Notes: generated by a model not told the origin, from the letters alone. A stretch of DNA of 64,000 nucleotides from Sordaria brevicollis (GCA_033439795.1 JAUTDP010000016.1:372001-436000); one strand, 5' to 3'. Counted from the first letter of the stretch, positions 1 to 10,474 are shown. Program-made: numbers and translations.

Positions 1-393
1 ATACACAGGCAGACCTTTGGTGTCATCACCTGGACAGAAACACTTGATTCCAGGTCCGATGTCAATAAGTTGGAGCAGGAGAACGACGTAAGCTAGGTTG
101 TTTACCCGATGGCAGCTTTGCTCCAGGTGGAAAAGCCAAGCCATATCGAGTGAGAAGTACCGTTGTACACTAACATGTTCCGTCAAAACAAGCTTTTGCC
201 GCCTTGCCAGTGAAGTGTAGATGCTCCCGCTTGAGGCTGACACTCGTTGACACCCGTACCCACAGCGGTCCCTTGACTCCCTCTACCTCCTGGGCTTGTA
301 ACCCTCCCATCAATTCCTACTTCGCACACATCCAATCGAAAGCTAACCGACATCCACCACGACCGATCACTGACCACGTCCCAGAGTGTCATC
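1..393 (+). promoter_or_regulatory. Upstream region of array gene A1
   Basis: Normal-composition sequence with no convincing ORF; the overlapping frames here are short and lack family features. It presumably holds the A1 promoter and 5' leader. I see no clear TATA box. Confidence 0.4.
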
Positions 394-2024
394 ATGTCGC
401 AGCCCCAGAGCAGGCCTCCCACGGGCCAGAAGGGAGATACAGACCCGACTTGGTTTGTGAGGAGCTCGAGAAGGATGGCGGCCATGCAGTGGGTCAACTA
501 TCTGACAGCGAACTATCCCCATTCCGCCGAGGGTCGCGATATGTCTGAGGTGCTCAAGGACATGGCCGAGAAGTACATGTCACAAGACGAGTTCCCTCAT
601 GAGTATGGCGACGGTTGCAACGTCAGGTGGAAGAAATGGTTTGTCCTGAAATTCCAGAAGATGCTCGAGGAGTTGCCGAGAACTATCATGGACTTGGAGA
701 TGGCCATCGACGCAATGGAGCGCCCTGCTCCTTCTGAGCAACATGACGGAATGGGTCTTGCTGCCCGAGGTCCGAGACTGACGTACAACGGCATGAGAAG
801 GTGAGTCTCTGATAACCAAAGCCGCCACCAGCGAGGACACCATCTAATGGCATGGACAGTAACAGGGCGATGGCCATGGCTAGGGGCACCAACGCAGCCA
901 ACATGAACGTCAGCAATGGAGTTCACTTCAGCAATGCTGCCAGGGCCAGCATCCATACCATCAAAGCAGTCAACGTCAACGCCCACACCAGCAACGCCGC
1001 GAACGTTGACAACTCTGCTGACACCGGCACCGATCTTATTACTGCCGCTGTCGACAAAATGAGCTTGGGCTTCTTGACCAACCCCGGCAATGACGATCAA
1101 CTCGTGAACCACAACAGTGCCAGCGCCGACATGAACCGCACCAATTGTGTCAACGGCAATAGCACTTCCATGATGGCTTGGGGTAGCCTTGGTAACAACG
1201 TCAGCAACGGCGCGGGCAACATGAACTCCAACAACAACATTGTCACCAGCAAGAAGCGTCCCTCCGAAGCCCTGGACAAGGGCTACACCAACCACAATGC
1301 TTTGCACTCTAGAAAGCGCGTTGCTATCATGCCAACCAACAACTTTGGCACCGGCATGGGTAACAACCTGGCCAAGAAGATGTCGAACGATGCTGCCAAC
1401 AAAATTAGCAACATCGGCGGCAACTTCATGACCTACGGCGTGCCCAATACCTTTGGCAACAACACCTACGGCGTGCCCCTAGGCTACGCCTACAATGTTG
1501 CCAGTAACGCTGGGAACCCCATTGCCAACGACCTCATCAACAACGCCGGCTTCAACAACATTGGTGACAACCGCAGGAGCAACAACATAGCCAACAGCCC
1601 GCCCATGAACCTGACGGGCCTTCCCACTGCTCGACGTCTCTTCAGCGGTGGTAAGAGTCGAAGCCACTATACCGCCAAATCCGATGTAGGCGGCCCTGCT
1701 CCCACCGATGGTTATGCTGGACTTGGCGCTGTTCGTAAACCGAGTCCTGTTGCGCCCTCTGCTCAAGCTTCTGGCACCATTGCTGCTCCAGGTATGATGG
1801 CTGCCCAGGCCTCGGCTTCGGCTCCGGCTCCGGCTCCGGCTCCAACCGCTGTCAGTCCTTCTGTCAATCCTGCTCGCGCTCTTATTGTCCCTCGTGCTCC
1901 TGCCGCTGCCTCTCCCGATGCCTCTGGCTCTGGCGTTGGAAAGACACAGCCAACAGAGGTAGGTGCCGAGGAGATGGAGATTGGCGATGAGGGAGAGGGC
2001 TCAGAGCCTTCAGGTCGTACCTAG
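394..2024 (+). CDS. A1: Asn-rich array protein with W-K-K-W-F N-terminal domain, 2 exons
   Basis: The CDS is join(394..800, 860..2024), 523 residues. The 59-nt intron has donor GTGAGT and acceptor CAG, and splicing joins two frames exactly across a split AG|T codon. Residues about 30-115 match the array's helical domain: a K-x-M-A-E-K-Y segment, then W-K-K-W-F at residue 79 in place of W-H-E-Y-F, followed by K-F-Q-K-M-L-E-E-L-P. Residues about 140-400 are extremely Asn/Ala-rich low complexity, with basic clusters S-K-K-R-P-S and S-R-K-R-V near residue 267-290 that look like nuclear localisation signals. The tail is Ala/Pro-rich then acidic. The C-terminal beta module of other members is not visible. 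Start 394 follows ATC in a good context; an internal ATG at 478-486 is possible. Family and function are unknown. The gene structure is well supported; a nuclear role is inference. Confidence 0.8.
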
Positions 2025-2955
2025 AGATCCTCCAACGGCGACGACGACGACAACTAGTGTCAGGTTGACATGTTCCGTATATCCACCCGGTATCGCATCG
2101 TTTGAGGTAATGTCAAGGAGGATAATGGTGATTGTCTGAGGCGTAGGTACCTGTATCGGAGGGGTATATTAGCATGGCTTCAGGATTGCAAAGATGGAGC
2201 ACTGGATGGTAGAATACGTGTGTCGCTAGGCTGTGAAGGTGGAAGAGCGTTCCAGGGAAGGGTGAACGGTCAGGGAGGGCGAGATATGTAAACACCACTA
2301 CTCAGCTTTGAAGACAGGGAATGAGCGAAGAAAGCTAGGTCATTAAGGCGGATAGTGTAGTGTAGTCAGAGCCTGGACAACCTGTAGCATGGAAGAATTG
2401 AAGCAACATCAACAAAGATCATTTGAACAGGAAGAACTTTGCAAATTGCGAATGGAATGGCAAGTCCAGAAGCGCGCCATTGCATGACGTGGAAGGTGCA
2501 TATGCCTTGCATCGTGCTCCCCTTTGTCTTTCCGGCATGAAGGCCCGCATTGTGATCCCCTCCTTCCCGCCCGGGCGATGTTTCTTGTTGATGAGTGCTC
2601 CTTCCCTGACCAGACTGAGGCAATTGCTCTGACTGATGCCTAAATGAGGATCGTCGTCGTTGGTGCCGTTGAGAGGGAAGGAGTACTTTGCTGCTCTTTC
2701 CGACGTGCCATCACCTGCCACCAGCTCTTGCCATCCCACTTACCACTTGCATTAAGACGAAGCAATTGCAACTGGCACTGCATGGCAACCTCAGGGGCAA
2801 TATGACTCCACTTGCACGAATATGTCAGCCCGGGCTCATTTCCACGACTCCTCTTTCTCAACCTCACCTTTCTCCGACGGAGTGCTTTCTTTGTCGACCA
2901 CCGTCACTCTCCCACCACACTCACTGCCCAGACTCCAGAAGCAGCAACCAACAAC
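2025..2955. other. A1-A2 intergenic region
   Basis: No supported gene. It contains the A1 3' region and the A2 promoter. Frames on both strands are short shadows without recognisable features. Confidence 0.4.
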
Positions 2956-3672
2956 ATGGCACACTACTTCAGAGACGGCCTTTCCCTAACCGGTGACGAT
3001 GCCGAGCTTCTCGCTGCCCTCAAGGCAATTGCTATCAAGTACCAGCCAAGTCTCTTCAACCCCAACCACGACAAAGAATTGCACCAATTCGTGGTGCTCA
3101 GTCTCCAGAGGCTCCTGCGCGACGCACCGCCCAAGGGCAGCACAGAACTACATCATGCCCTGGCTTTCTTGAAGGCCGATGCATCTCCATATCCTGGCGT
3201 GAAGCCACCTGAAACCTCTAGTACCGTCTCACCACAGCCCATGCCCACAAACCACTCCGTGAAGGATACCGAACATCTACGTGGAAGATCAGCAGCCTTG
3301 TCACCCTCTCCGATCAACAAAAAACGAGCCCAGATGGAGAAATCATCGGCGCCCACGCCACCCGAGAAGCAGGAAAAGATGCCAAACACGCCGAACTTCA
3401 CAGTCCACACCAAAGGCGAATACACTGTCCGCGTCTCGGAAGGCGACAGCCCCTCTCTCGAGTTCAGCATGACCGGGCCAGCCACAATTCAAGTCAAGAC
3501 CGCTACACCATCAAGCCATCTACTGTCTCCTCCCCAAGAACATCTCAACGACAATAACCACGGAGGTGTGCGTTCTGGTCGACGTCCTTGTGGAGCGGTA
3601 CCGGGTACCTTTCATTCCATGGGTCCCAATGATCCCACGCCGGCACCATGCTGTGCCTCCAAGTCTCCTTGA
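2956..3672 (+). CDS. A2: two-domain array protein
   Basis: 238 residues; start chosen at the ATG in ACAACATGG, the same leader context as A5, A8 and A12. Residues 14-58 hold a short version of the family helical domain (A-L-K-A-I-A-I-K-Y ... S-L-Q-R-L-L), with L-H-Q-F-V where others have W-H-E-Y-F. A Ser/Pro linker follows, with a basic cluster N-K-K-R-A-Q near residue 122. Residues 147-182 are the beta module (T-K-G-E-Y-T-V-R-V-S-E-G-D ... M-T-G-P-A-T-I-Q-V-K). About 55 further residues have no family match and may be read-through into ancestral 3' UTR. Function unknown; the pattern suggests a nuclear protein. Confidence 0.75.
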   Translation: MAHYFRDGLSLTGDDAELLAALKAIAIKYQPSLFNPNHDKELHQFVVLSLQRLLRDAPPKGSTELHHALAFLKADASPYPGVKPPETSSTVSPQPMPTNHSVKDTEHLRGRSAALSPSPINKKRAQMEKSSAPTPPEKQEKMPNTPNFTVHTKGEYTVRVSEGDSPSLEFSMTGPATIQVKTATPSSHLLSPPQEHLNDNNHGGVRSGRRPCGAVPGTFHSMGPNDPTPAPCCASKSP

Positions 3673-4672
3673 TGTGTAAGTCCTCCCAATTCTGGAGGCC
3701 CAGAGACACTGAAGGGATCCATACATCCAAACCCGACTTGCTTGACCCTCCCTCTATGTCTCTTTGCTCTGTCACGTTCACCAGCTAACCTCATTCCGAG
3801 GGTACAGGAGATTCTCTCAAACCAAGCCGCGAACCGTCTGTCTACCGGGCCGCGGCAGCCACCAAGCACGACATCCCATAGCTACCTCTAGCATCGTCCG
3901 TAGATCTCCCGAATATATGCGTGCCCGTTTTCAGCACACCAGTGTGACCGATCCAAAGCCTCTAAGCTATCCGAGAAAGCGAGGAACTTCTCGATATTCC
4001 TACGCCCTACAAGATGAACTGTTGTCTGTTCAATGTTACAACTACAATGATACCCCTTTGCGTTCCTTTGTCGTGCCAGAAATGAGACTGCTTTACATCT
4101 AACGGCTTCTTATGATTAGGTACCCAATGTTCAACGCAAACGGAACGCTTTGTCGTGATCTCTTTCCGCAATCTTTCGGCCACAAATACGCAACATTGGC
4201 TCTCAAAGGTCACTGCGCTACCCTTTTGTGTCAGGCGTGCTTCGATCTCGGTTTCAGAACTCTCCCAAGAAACGCTTCGTCCCATCTTGTGGAGAGCGGA
4301 CTCTGCTACTCACTTGCCATGGGTACCTTCCATCCTTGACCCGCCGAGCAGACACCACCCGCGTTTGCTGAGGCCAGACCGCAGAAGAAACAGACGGAAC
4401 ACCGAAAGACGTCTGGCCAGATGTAAGTTTCCCCAGTAACTTTGCAACAAGCCCTAACGTCTTCTGCCCTAAACTTTTCACAACTGCTGCCCCGCTCACC
4501 CTTCGCACCACGGTCAACTTAACACTGGGCTTAGCCACGAATTTCGCACGAGAATATCTGTTCCATCGATTCAACTCTCGACTTTGATCCAGCGCCAGCA
4601 AACCGACCTCTGACACTCCTCTTCATCCGTTGTCTCCAGCTCTTCGCCCAGGCTCATCGCCTCGAGATCAAA
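3673..4672. other. A2-A3 intergenic region
   Basis: About 1 kb of normal-composition sequence with no supported gene. The last 200 bases are pyrimidine-rich and likely hold the A3 leader. Confidence 0.4.
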
Positions 4673-5392
4673 ATGCCGGGCCAAGTGAACCCGGACCAAG
4701 TGAACCCGGACCAGGCGGTCGAAGCCTTTGTACGATACATCCAGAGCGCCTACGACCCCAACAACCCGGATGAACAGTGGCTCGTGGAAATCCAACGTGT
4801 GCTGCGCGGTCTCGCAATTGCTTATGAGACCTTATCACCTCTCGACGGAAGCGACAGGTCGAACCTCTGGCATGAGTACTTCTCAAAGGGCCTCGACACC
4901 TTCCTTCACACTCTTCCTGGCAACAGCAACGAGACCATTCGCCGGGCCAACGAACTCCTTGACCGTTACTCCGCGGGAGACGGAGTTCCTCCTCCTGGCA
5001 CCAACGCGCGGTTCATTGGCACTTTGTATTCCACGATCGCCGGTGGTAGCCGTAGCAATGGACCTGCTGCTCAACATGGCAATCACGACGAGGTTCCCGA
5101 GGTCCCTGAGGTCCCCGTAGCCGCTCCCGCAGCCGCTGAAGCTCGTGCTTCCCAGCCGAGGGAAATCATGCAGATTGAGCAAGAAGGCGGATTGGTGTAC
5201 GCGCTGGGCCCGGGTGAACAAATGTTTGTCCAATATACCGACCTGAAGGGAAACACGCCCAGTGTCAACGAGTATGTTTACAAAGGTCCTGCCGTTGTCA
5301 AGTTCATGAAGGGCGATGGCAGCAAGCGTCTTCCTGCTGCTGCTGCTGGCACTGCTGCTGCTGGCACTGCTGAAGACCCTGTTGAGCTTTGA
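4673..5392 (+). CDS. A3: array protein with W-H-E-Y-F domain
   Basis: 239 residues, single exon. The protein begins with a duplicated G-Q-V-N-P-D-Q / V-N-P-D-Q stretch. Residues 13-100 are the helical domain: W-L-V-E-I-Q-R-V-L-R-G-L-A-I-A-Y, then W-H-E-Y-F at 66-70. A Gly/Ala linker containing V-P-E-V-P-E-V-P-V follows. Residues about 172-222 are a divergent beta module (G-P-G-E-Q-M-F-V-Q-Y ... K-G-P-A-V-V-K-F-M-K-G-D). The C terminus is an Ala/Gly repeat encoded by GCTGCTGCTGGCACT units. The last 80 bp of coding sequence plus the following 50 bp recur as a non-coding fragment at about 7000-7135. Function unknown. Confidence 0.8.
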   Translation: MPGQVNPDQVNPDQAVEAFVRYIQSAYDPNNPDEQWLVEIQRVLRGLAIAYETLSPLDGSDRSNLWHEYFSKGLDTFLHTLPGNSNETIRRANELLDRYSAGDGVPPPGTNARFIGTLYSTIAGGSRSNGPAAQHGNHDEVPEVPEVPVAAPAAAEARASQPREIMQIEQEGGLVYALGPGEQMFVQYTDLKGNTPSVNEYVYKGPAVVKFMKGDGSKRLPAAAAGTAAAGTAEDPVEL

Positions 5393-6029
5393 GTGAGAGA
5401 GGGTCTACCTGGGTCGACGGTGATGGACGAAGTGTTGTTGTGTAAGTCTTCCTTTATACCGTTTTCTTTATTCGAACCCACGTGAAACATACTAATACCG
5501 TTCCATCCAACAGCACACAGAAATGAAGGTTCGACCTTTGTATTGGGCCTCACGGTTACTCTCCGATAATCTCGGCTACAGTACGAACTTTCGATTACGA
5601 TCACTTCTTTTCCCCTTTTGTCCTCTACTTTACCCTCATTGTAGAGAGCAATAAGTTGATAGCTCTTTGAACGACTTCCATCCAAATGCCACCCCTTCCA
5701 TACAATGTCATGTCCGCTTGTTTTGTTGAAGATAATACAACATTCAAGTGGTCCCTCTTTGACCCAGGTTCCTATCTTCCTTTGAGATGTAAACACGTAG
5801 TTCTGCGACTGCCTAATATAATTGCCTGTCACTCTTTAGTCAACCACTATATAATCCCCCTCCCCCTGATCCTAGATCGCTCTCTTGTACTCTCTAACTT
5901 CCAACTCTTGACCTAACCATCAAGCGCTCCAGTCTTCAACTGCCATCAACATCAAGTAGATTCAATCATTCTCTTTCCAAATACAAACAAACCTTCGCCC
6001 TCCAGCCTCTTAACCTAACACACATCGTC
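5393..6029 (+). promoter_or_regulatory. A3 3' region and A4 promoter with TATATAAT
   Basis: TATATAAT lies at 5848-5855, 182 bases before the A4 start, followed directly by a C/T-rich run. The preceding bases read TCAACCAC. The stretch from about 5732 aligns with the region upstream of A5 (about 7590-7780), so this promoter was duplicated with its gene. A GTAAGT at 5440 with a CAG near 5513 could be a 3' UTR intron of A3. Confidence 0.6.
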
Positions 6030-6752
6030 ATGTCCTCATCACGCGACTACAACACATACCTCATGCCCCATTCAGAGGCCAGCATGAACAACATAACAAT
6101 AAAAGAAGCAGGCCAGCGGATGGTCATCTACCTACAGGGCTCATTCCAATCCGACGACTGGCAATTCGAAATCGCCGAAGCGCTGAAAAAATTCGGCGCC
6201 AAATACGAAGACTTGGCGATCGCCAACGAGGCCATCTACAAAGTCAAGGTCGGAAGCGGCATCATGGATTATTGGCACAGCTACTTTATCCTAAGTCTCA
6301 ACAAGATTGTTCGAGAGCTGCCGGCTAACGAGCTTGAGGTTATCAAGGAAGTGGTGGAGAAGTTGGAGAGAGAGGAGGTTGAGGCCAAGGCTGGAAAGAT
6401 TGGGGGGAGGGTGGTTTTCCCTCTGCCTCTGGCACTCCCGAAAGATGAATTAGATGACGGTGGAAAAGATAACGACAATGCGCGACGACGGCCTGCTAGT
6501 ATCAAGATGTGGAAACGGAGCACGAGGGCAACCGACGAAGGAGGAGAAGTCTCGGATATGGTGGACATGGATGGTACCTCTAGAGGTACCTCTACCTCTA
6601 CCTCTACCTCTACTTCTACCGAGGACATGGAAGAAGAATGGCCCAGTAAGCGCGCCAAAATCGACAGCGACAAAAGTGGAAGTAATAACAACAACAACGG
6701 GTTTATTACCTTTAAGACTGCGGGGGCTTATGCGGTTCGTACCTATTCATGA
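6030..6752 (+). pseudogene. A4: array gene truncated by a frameshift in the beta module
   Basis: The open frame gives 240 residues. Residues about 25-110 are the helical domain (W-Q-F-E-I-A-E-A-L-K-K-F-G-A-K-Y, W-H-S-Y-F at 82-86, I-L-S-L-N-K-I-V-R-E-L-P), very close to A5. The linker has a Thr-Ser repeat from TACCTC units, then S-K-R-A-K-I (NLS-like) and poly-Asn. The beta module starts normally (F-K-T-A-G-A-Y-A-V-R) but stops three codons later. The missing part continues in another frame downstream to about 6830 (N-S-S-K-L, D-G-H-G-P-V-T-V-T-V). Compared with A5, there are 10 bases between the CGT codon and the next matching codons where A5 has 6, a net gain of 4. Either the gene is decaying or it makes a protein with a lost C-terminal module. 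Confidence 0.75.
6574..6591. repeat. 18-bp perfect palindrome inside A4
   Basis: GGTACCTCTAGAGGTACC is its own reverse complement and leads into five TACCTC-type units that encode the Thr-Ser repeat of A4. Similar GGTACCTCTA stretches occur at 21002, 27391 and 49401. Confidence 0.85.
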
Positions 6753-6997
6753 TGATACCGATAACTCGTCTAAGCTCAAGTTTGATGGTCATGGCCCTGT
6801 TACGGTGACGGTGTATGAAAAGGAGAAGGAGAAGGATACAGGGGGGATGATTTATGTCCTGCTCATCCTGCTCTGGGCCCGGGGCGGCCGCGGAATAGCT
6901 CTAGTGGGGGGGACGAGGTGAAGGGGGGAGGTCTAGTTTAGGATGTGGCTTAGGTAGTTGTACCTGGGATGTCACGATACCTCTAGCTTCTTGAGTT

Positions 6998-7135
6998 GGT
7001 ATGTACACGAAGCTTATAAAGGTCGATGGCAAGCGTCTTCCTACTACTGCTGCTGGCACTGCTGAAGACCCTGTTGAGCTTTGAATGAGTGTCTACTACA
7101 CTGGGTCGATGGTGATGGTCAAACTGTTCGTGTAA
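6998..7135 (+). pseudogene. Duplicated 3' fragment of A3
   Basis: About 135 bases match the end of A3 (about 5270-5440). They include GATGGC..AAGCGTCTTCCT, shorter GCTGCTGGCACT repeats, the A3 stop region, the downstream CTGGGTCGA..GGTGATGG and a GTAAGT. There is no start codon or upstream A3 sequence. It marks the junction of a tandem duplication that copied the A3 end, a promoter and A4 to give A5. Confidence 0.8.
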
Positions 7136-7889
7136 GTTGTCCCTTGTTTTTGGCTGTCTGTGGCAGCTTCTCTTCTTGGGAGTCAAGATTCAATTGCTGA
7201 TAGCGGATGAAAACGAGTGGAAGTTCAACTTCGGTATTGAGCCTCGTGGACACCTTTGCGATGTAACCTCCGGGAATATACGCTCTTCGAGGGACGCACT
7301 CGGGGGGCAGGGTCGTTTCACTCCGCGGTGACACTGCCCGCGGAGCATCTCCCCTCTTCGAAACCTTGATCTCGTCCGTAGTGTAGAGCTGCGCAATTCT
7401 ACCCCTTCTTCTGCCTTTCTCTCCCATACCCATGTCGTGGATGGTAAACGGGCTGCTAGGTAGCCATCCAATCCATTTCCGTCCAAATTCCCAGCGTTCT
7501 AGACTGTTAGGTGGTACATATAGGCATCCAAGCCCATTTCCATCCATATCCCAAACGTTCAACTTTGTGACCGCTAGTTCAAGTCCAGATGATACAACCA
7601 TCAAGTGATTCCCTTTTCATCCAATTACCCTCAACTTCTTACAAACAAGTAGTTCTGCTAGCGCCGAGGAAGAGTTCGTGCCGCCCCTCGTTCAACTACT
7701 ATATAAACCCCCCTTCCCTCCTTCCCACAACTCGTTCTCTGGCGCTCTCACTTCCAATCTTGAGGCTCCCCAACAAGCTGTCCAACCTTCTTTCAGCAAA
7801 TCCTCCAACCTCTAAGCCTGTTACACGTTTTCAAGTTCTTATCACGATACTCTTATCAGATCTGATTGACAAGGAAACTAGAAGGCAAC
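7136..7889 (+). promoter_or_regulatory. A5 promoter with TATATAAA
   Basis: TATATAAA at 7700-7707 lies 190 bases before the A5 start. It is preceded by TTCAACTAC and followed by CCCCCCTTCCC, closely matching the A4 promoter. The block from about 7590 to 7780 aligns with 5732-5930 upstream of A4. Nothing in the earlier part is supported as coding. Confidence 0.6.
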
Positions 7890-8546
7890 ATGGCTGAAGT
7901 CTCGAGAAATGATGCAGCCAGAAGCATGATCAGCTATTTGGAACAAGAGTTCGATTTCGAGGACTGGGAGTTTGAGATTGCCGAAGCTCTCAAAAAGTTC
8001 GGTGTAAAGTACGAAGAGTTATCAGCCTTGGATGACAACAAGCCGGAGGACGACCCTTTACGCTCCAAATGGCACGATTACTTTATCCTCAGCCTCAACA
8101 AAATCGTCAGAGACCTACCGTCAAACAACCTCGACGACGTCAGCCAGGCAGTGGAGAAGCTTGAGCGTGAGGACATTGAAGCCAAAGCCAAGAAGCACGG
8201 AGGCCGTGTGACCTTTCCCCCGAAGAACGAGAACAACAAGCGACCTGCCGAGGTTCAAACCAACCAAGAGATCTCGGACACCCCGGAGGAGCCCGCCAAC
8301 AAGCGCGCCAAAACCGACAAAGACCGTGGCCTCACCTTCAAGACTGCGGGCGCCTATGCGGTTCGTATCACCGACGACGCCGACAACTCGTCCAAGCTCA
8401 ACTTTGATGGTCATGGCCCTGTTACTGTGACCTTGTTCGAGAAGGACTCCGCTCCGGTCCCTGGTTTGACCAACTCTCGCCTCCCCAACGGTTTGAAGGT
8501 CAAGGTGCTTGTTCCACCCCACGTAGGAGCTTCTAAGCACCTCTGA
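7890..8546 (+). CDS. A5: intact reference member of the array family
   Basis: 218 residues from the ATG in GCAACATGG. This is the clearest two-domain member. Residues about 5-95 are the helical domain: W-E-F-E-I-A-E-A-L-K-K-F-G-V-K-Y-E-E-L, W-H-D-Y-F at 61-65, then I-L-S-L-N-K-I-V-R-D-L-P and a charged helix. The linker has N-K-R-P-A and N-K-R-A-K-T (NLS-like, near 136). Residues 148-187 are the beta module: F-K-T-A-G-A-Y-A-V-R-I-T-D-D-A, then F-D-G-H-G-P-V-T-V-T-L-F-E-K. A 30-residue tail has no match. It is the closest paralogue of A4 and shares its promoter. Function is unknown; a small nuclear protein-binding protein is a reasonable guess only. Confidence 0.85.
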   Translation: MAEVSRNDAARSMISYLEQEFDFEDWEFEIAEALKKFGVKYEELSALDDNKPEDDPLRSKWHDYFILSLNKIVRDLPSNNLDDVSQAVEKLEREDIEAKAKKHGGRVTFPPKNENNKRPAEVQTNQEISDTPEEPANKRAKTDKDRGLTFKTAGAYAVRITDDADNSSKLNFDGHGPVTVTLFEKDSAPVPGLTNSRLPNGLKVKVLVPPHVGASKHL

Positions 8547-9874
8547 TTACTGCGATGGCTTCTTGAGTTGGTATGTCTATGAGGGAATGTTTCCTTTTAG
8601 TGATGTGGTTGGAGGTGCTGATTAGTGGTTGATATAGGAAGCGTGGGGTTGCTTAGAGGTATCCGATCTACGGTCACGGTCACGGTTTGCGCTTTGGTGC
8701 AGGAGTTTACGGGTTGGGAACTTCACTTTTACAGTTTTACTTCGGTTAAGGGTGGATAGCACAGCTTCAAGGGACAGGCGGACGGGTTGAGGCTCATCTG
8801 GGGCTTCGAGGTTCGGCGATGGCATGATAACGGGGCTGGGAGATGGAAGGAACCTGCGCTGTAAGCGCCAGAGGGTGATGTGCTTGATGGGAGATGCTCA
8901 GTTAACTCGCGGACCAAGATGCTGCAAAACATCCATACCAATTCCTTCTTGTCTCACAAGCTTTAAGGTTGCTATCCTTCTGTTGTTCCTGTTTGTGTGT
9001 TCACCCACTGCCACTGCCTGCCACCAAGTACCGTAGAAGCTCGAGTTTACGTTTTCAGAGTTCGTCGAGACCTAGCACTTGGCCCTCAAATTCTGAGCAG
9101 TTTGCTAGTAAGGTTGTGTATGTTAACCGAAAAAAAGGAAAATTCGAGTTCCCACGGTAACCTCAGCAGCTGGAGCCGGCATTGAAACCTAGCGTAACCC
9201 AGGAAAGTGAAAAAAAAAAGACTGAACCTGTCCAAACCAAAAGAATTCCTGCCGGCCGAACGACGAGTCGCGCCCTACACGTCCAGTCACGTCCAGCCCA
9301 GGGCAGTCGTTTGCCCCACTTAAATCCAAACAAACGGGCTCTTCCTCAGTCGCACCTCCCACCCCGCGATCAAAACCCTGCATTTGTCCAGCGCAACCAA
9401 AACAAACCTTATCGCAACAACAACAACAATAACAACAACAACAACAACAAAACTGCAACCTCCGTCTGTTGCAACACATCAGGCTTGGAAGGTTTTACGT
9501 ACTACTGCGAGTGCGACTACGCTATCTGCGTTAACGGCAAAGTAAACGGCGATAAAGCAGTTCTCCTCTTTCGTACAACGTTTGCAATCCTGCTCAACTT
9601 TTTCTCAACACGCACTCCCTTTCTTGGGCTTCGATCGTTTTTTGCCTTTTTTACCTGGCACTCAAACCTTTTCTTCGCCTCTTTCGACTATCTAAACACC
9701 GTCGACGGTCGACCTTCGATAACCCCGCCTCTCTTTTTCTCGACTCCCTCACCTTTTGCTCACCACCAACAAAACTCTCAACAACATCAGCATCAAAACC
9801 TCCCCACCAAACACCCCTCACTTCAAACTACATAAAATCCCCCACACGACAAAACAGCAACAACAAAAGCAAAA
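8547..9874. other. A5 downstream region and leader of the Gly/Ala/Lys-repeat gene
   Basis: No supported gene. A run of AAC triplets occupies about 9415-9453. A long frame over 9182-9835 reads AAC repeats and pyrimidine tracts as protein and is more likely promoter and 5' UTR. Confidence 0.45.
9413..9453. repeat. AAC trinucleotide microsatellite
   Basis: About thirteen consecutive AAC units with one AAT interruption, in the upstream region of the 9875 gene. Confidence 0.9.
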
Positions 9875-10474
9875 ATGCCCACAATCACCTACGTCCCCGT
9901 GCCCCCCGACGTCCAGTTCCGCCTCCTGCACTCGATGCACATCGAGCTCGGCTTCGTCAACAGGATGGATAAGTTGCTGGGCGAGATGGAGGCTGTTGAG
10001 GCGGAGGAGCACATGCACAAGGGCGGTCGCCTGCGTGGTGGTGGTAAGGGTAGGAAGAAGTCTCGCGGTTCTAAGAATAAGGGTGGAAAGGATAAGGGCA
10101 ACAATAAGGAGAAGGAGAAGGCTGGCGCCGAGGTTGGTGCTGGCGTTGAGGCTGGCAAAGACGTTGGCGCTGGCAAGGGCGAGGGTACTGGCAAGGCCGA
10201 GGGTACCGGCGTTGGCGTTGAGGCTGGTGCTAGTGCTGGCGTTGAGGCTGGCAACGCCGAGGGTACTAACGAGGACGCTGGCGCTGGCAAAGTAATTGTT
10301 TCTGAAAGTGGTCCTGGCAAGGACGTCCTATTTACTTATAAGGACGCCGGCAAGGATGCTGGCAAGGACGCTGGCAAAGGTGCTGGCAAAGACACTGGCA
10401 AGGGCAAAGATGCTGGCAAGTCCGATACCGCCGGTGGTGACAAGGCCAAAGAGAGCGGTTCTACCTCTGCCTAA
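9875..10474 (+). CDS. Gly/Ala/Lys-repeat protein, not recognised
   Basis: 199 residues. The first 50 residues are ordinary sequence (P-D-V-Q-F-R-L-L-H-S-M-H-I-E-L-G-F-V-N-R-M-D-K-L-L-G-E-M-E) predicted to be helical. A basic Gly/Arg/Lys patch follows (G-G-R-L-R-G-G-G-K-G-R-K-K-S-R). The remaining two thirds is an A-G-K-D / V-G-A-G / E-G-T-G repeat. No W-H-x-Y-F box and no beta module are visible, so I do not count it as an array paralogue, although it lies on the same strand between A5 and the transposon block. The repeats are imperfect at the DNA level (GCTGGCAAGGAC-type units), so length variation between strains is likely. Function unknown. Confidence 0.7.
   Translation: MPTITYVPVPPDVQFRLLHSMHIELGFVNRMDKLLGEMEAVEAEEHMHKGGRLRGGGKGRKKSRGSKNKGGKDKGNNKEKEKAGAEVGAGVEAGKDVGAGKGEGTGKAEGTGVGVEAGASAGVEAGNAEGTNEDAGAGKVIVSESGPGKDVLFTYKDAGKDAGKDAGKGAGKDTGKGKDAGKSDTAGGDKAKESGSTSA

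Noticed and set aside
597..1307. 236-residue minus-strand frame with Val/Gly richness
   Set aside because: Antisense shadow of the Asn-rich A1 exon; no features and opposite to a well-supported spliced gene.
9182..9835. 217-residue + frame before the Gly/Ala/Lys gene
   Set aside because: Contains poly-Asn from the AAC microsatellite and pyrimidine tracts; more likely promoter and leader.
9875..10474. Gly/Ala/Lys-repeat gene considered as an array member
   Set aside because: Same strand and neighbourhood, but no W-H-x-Y-F box or beta module.
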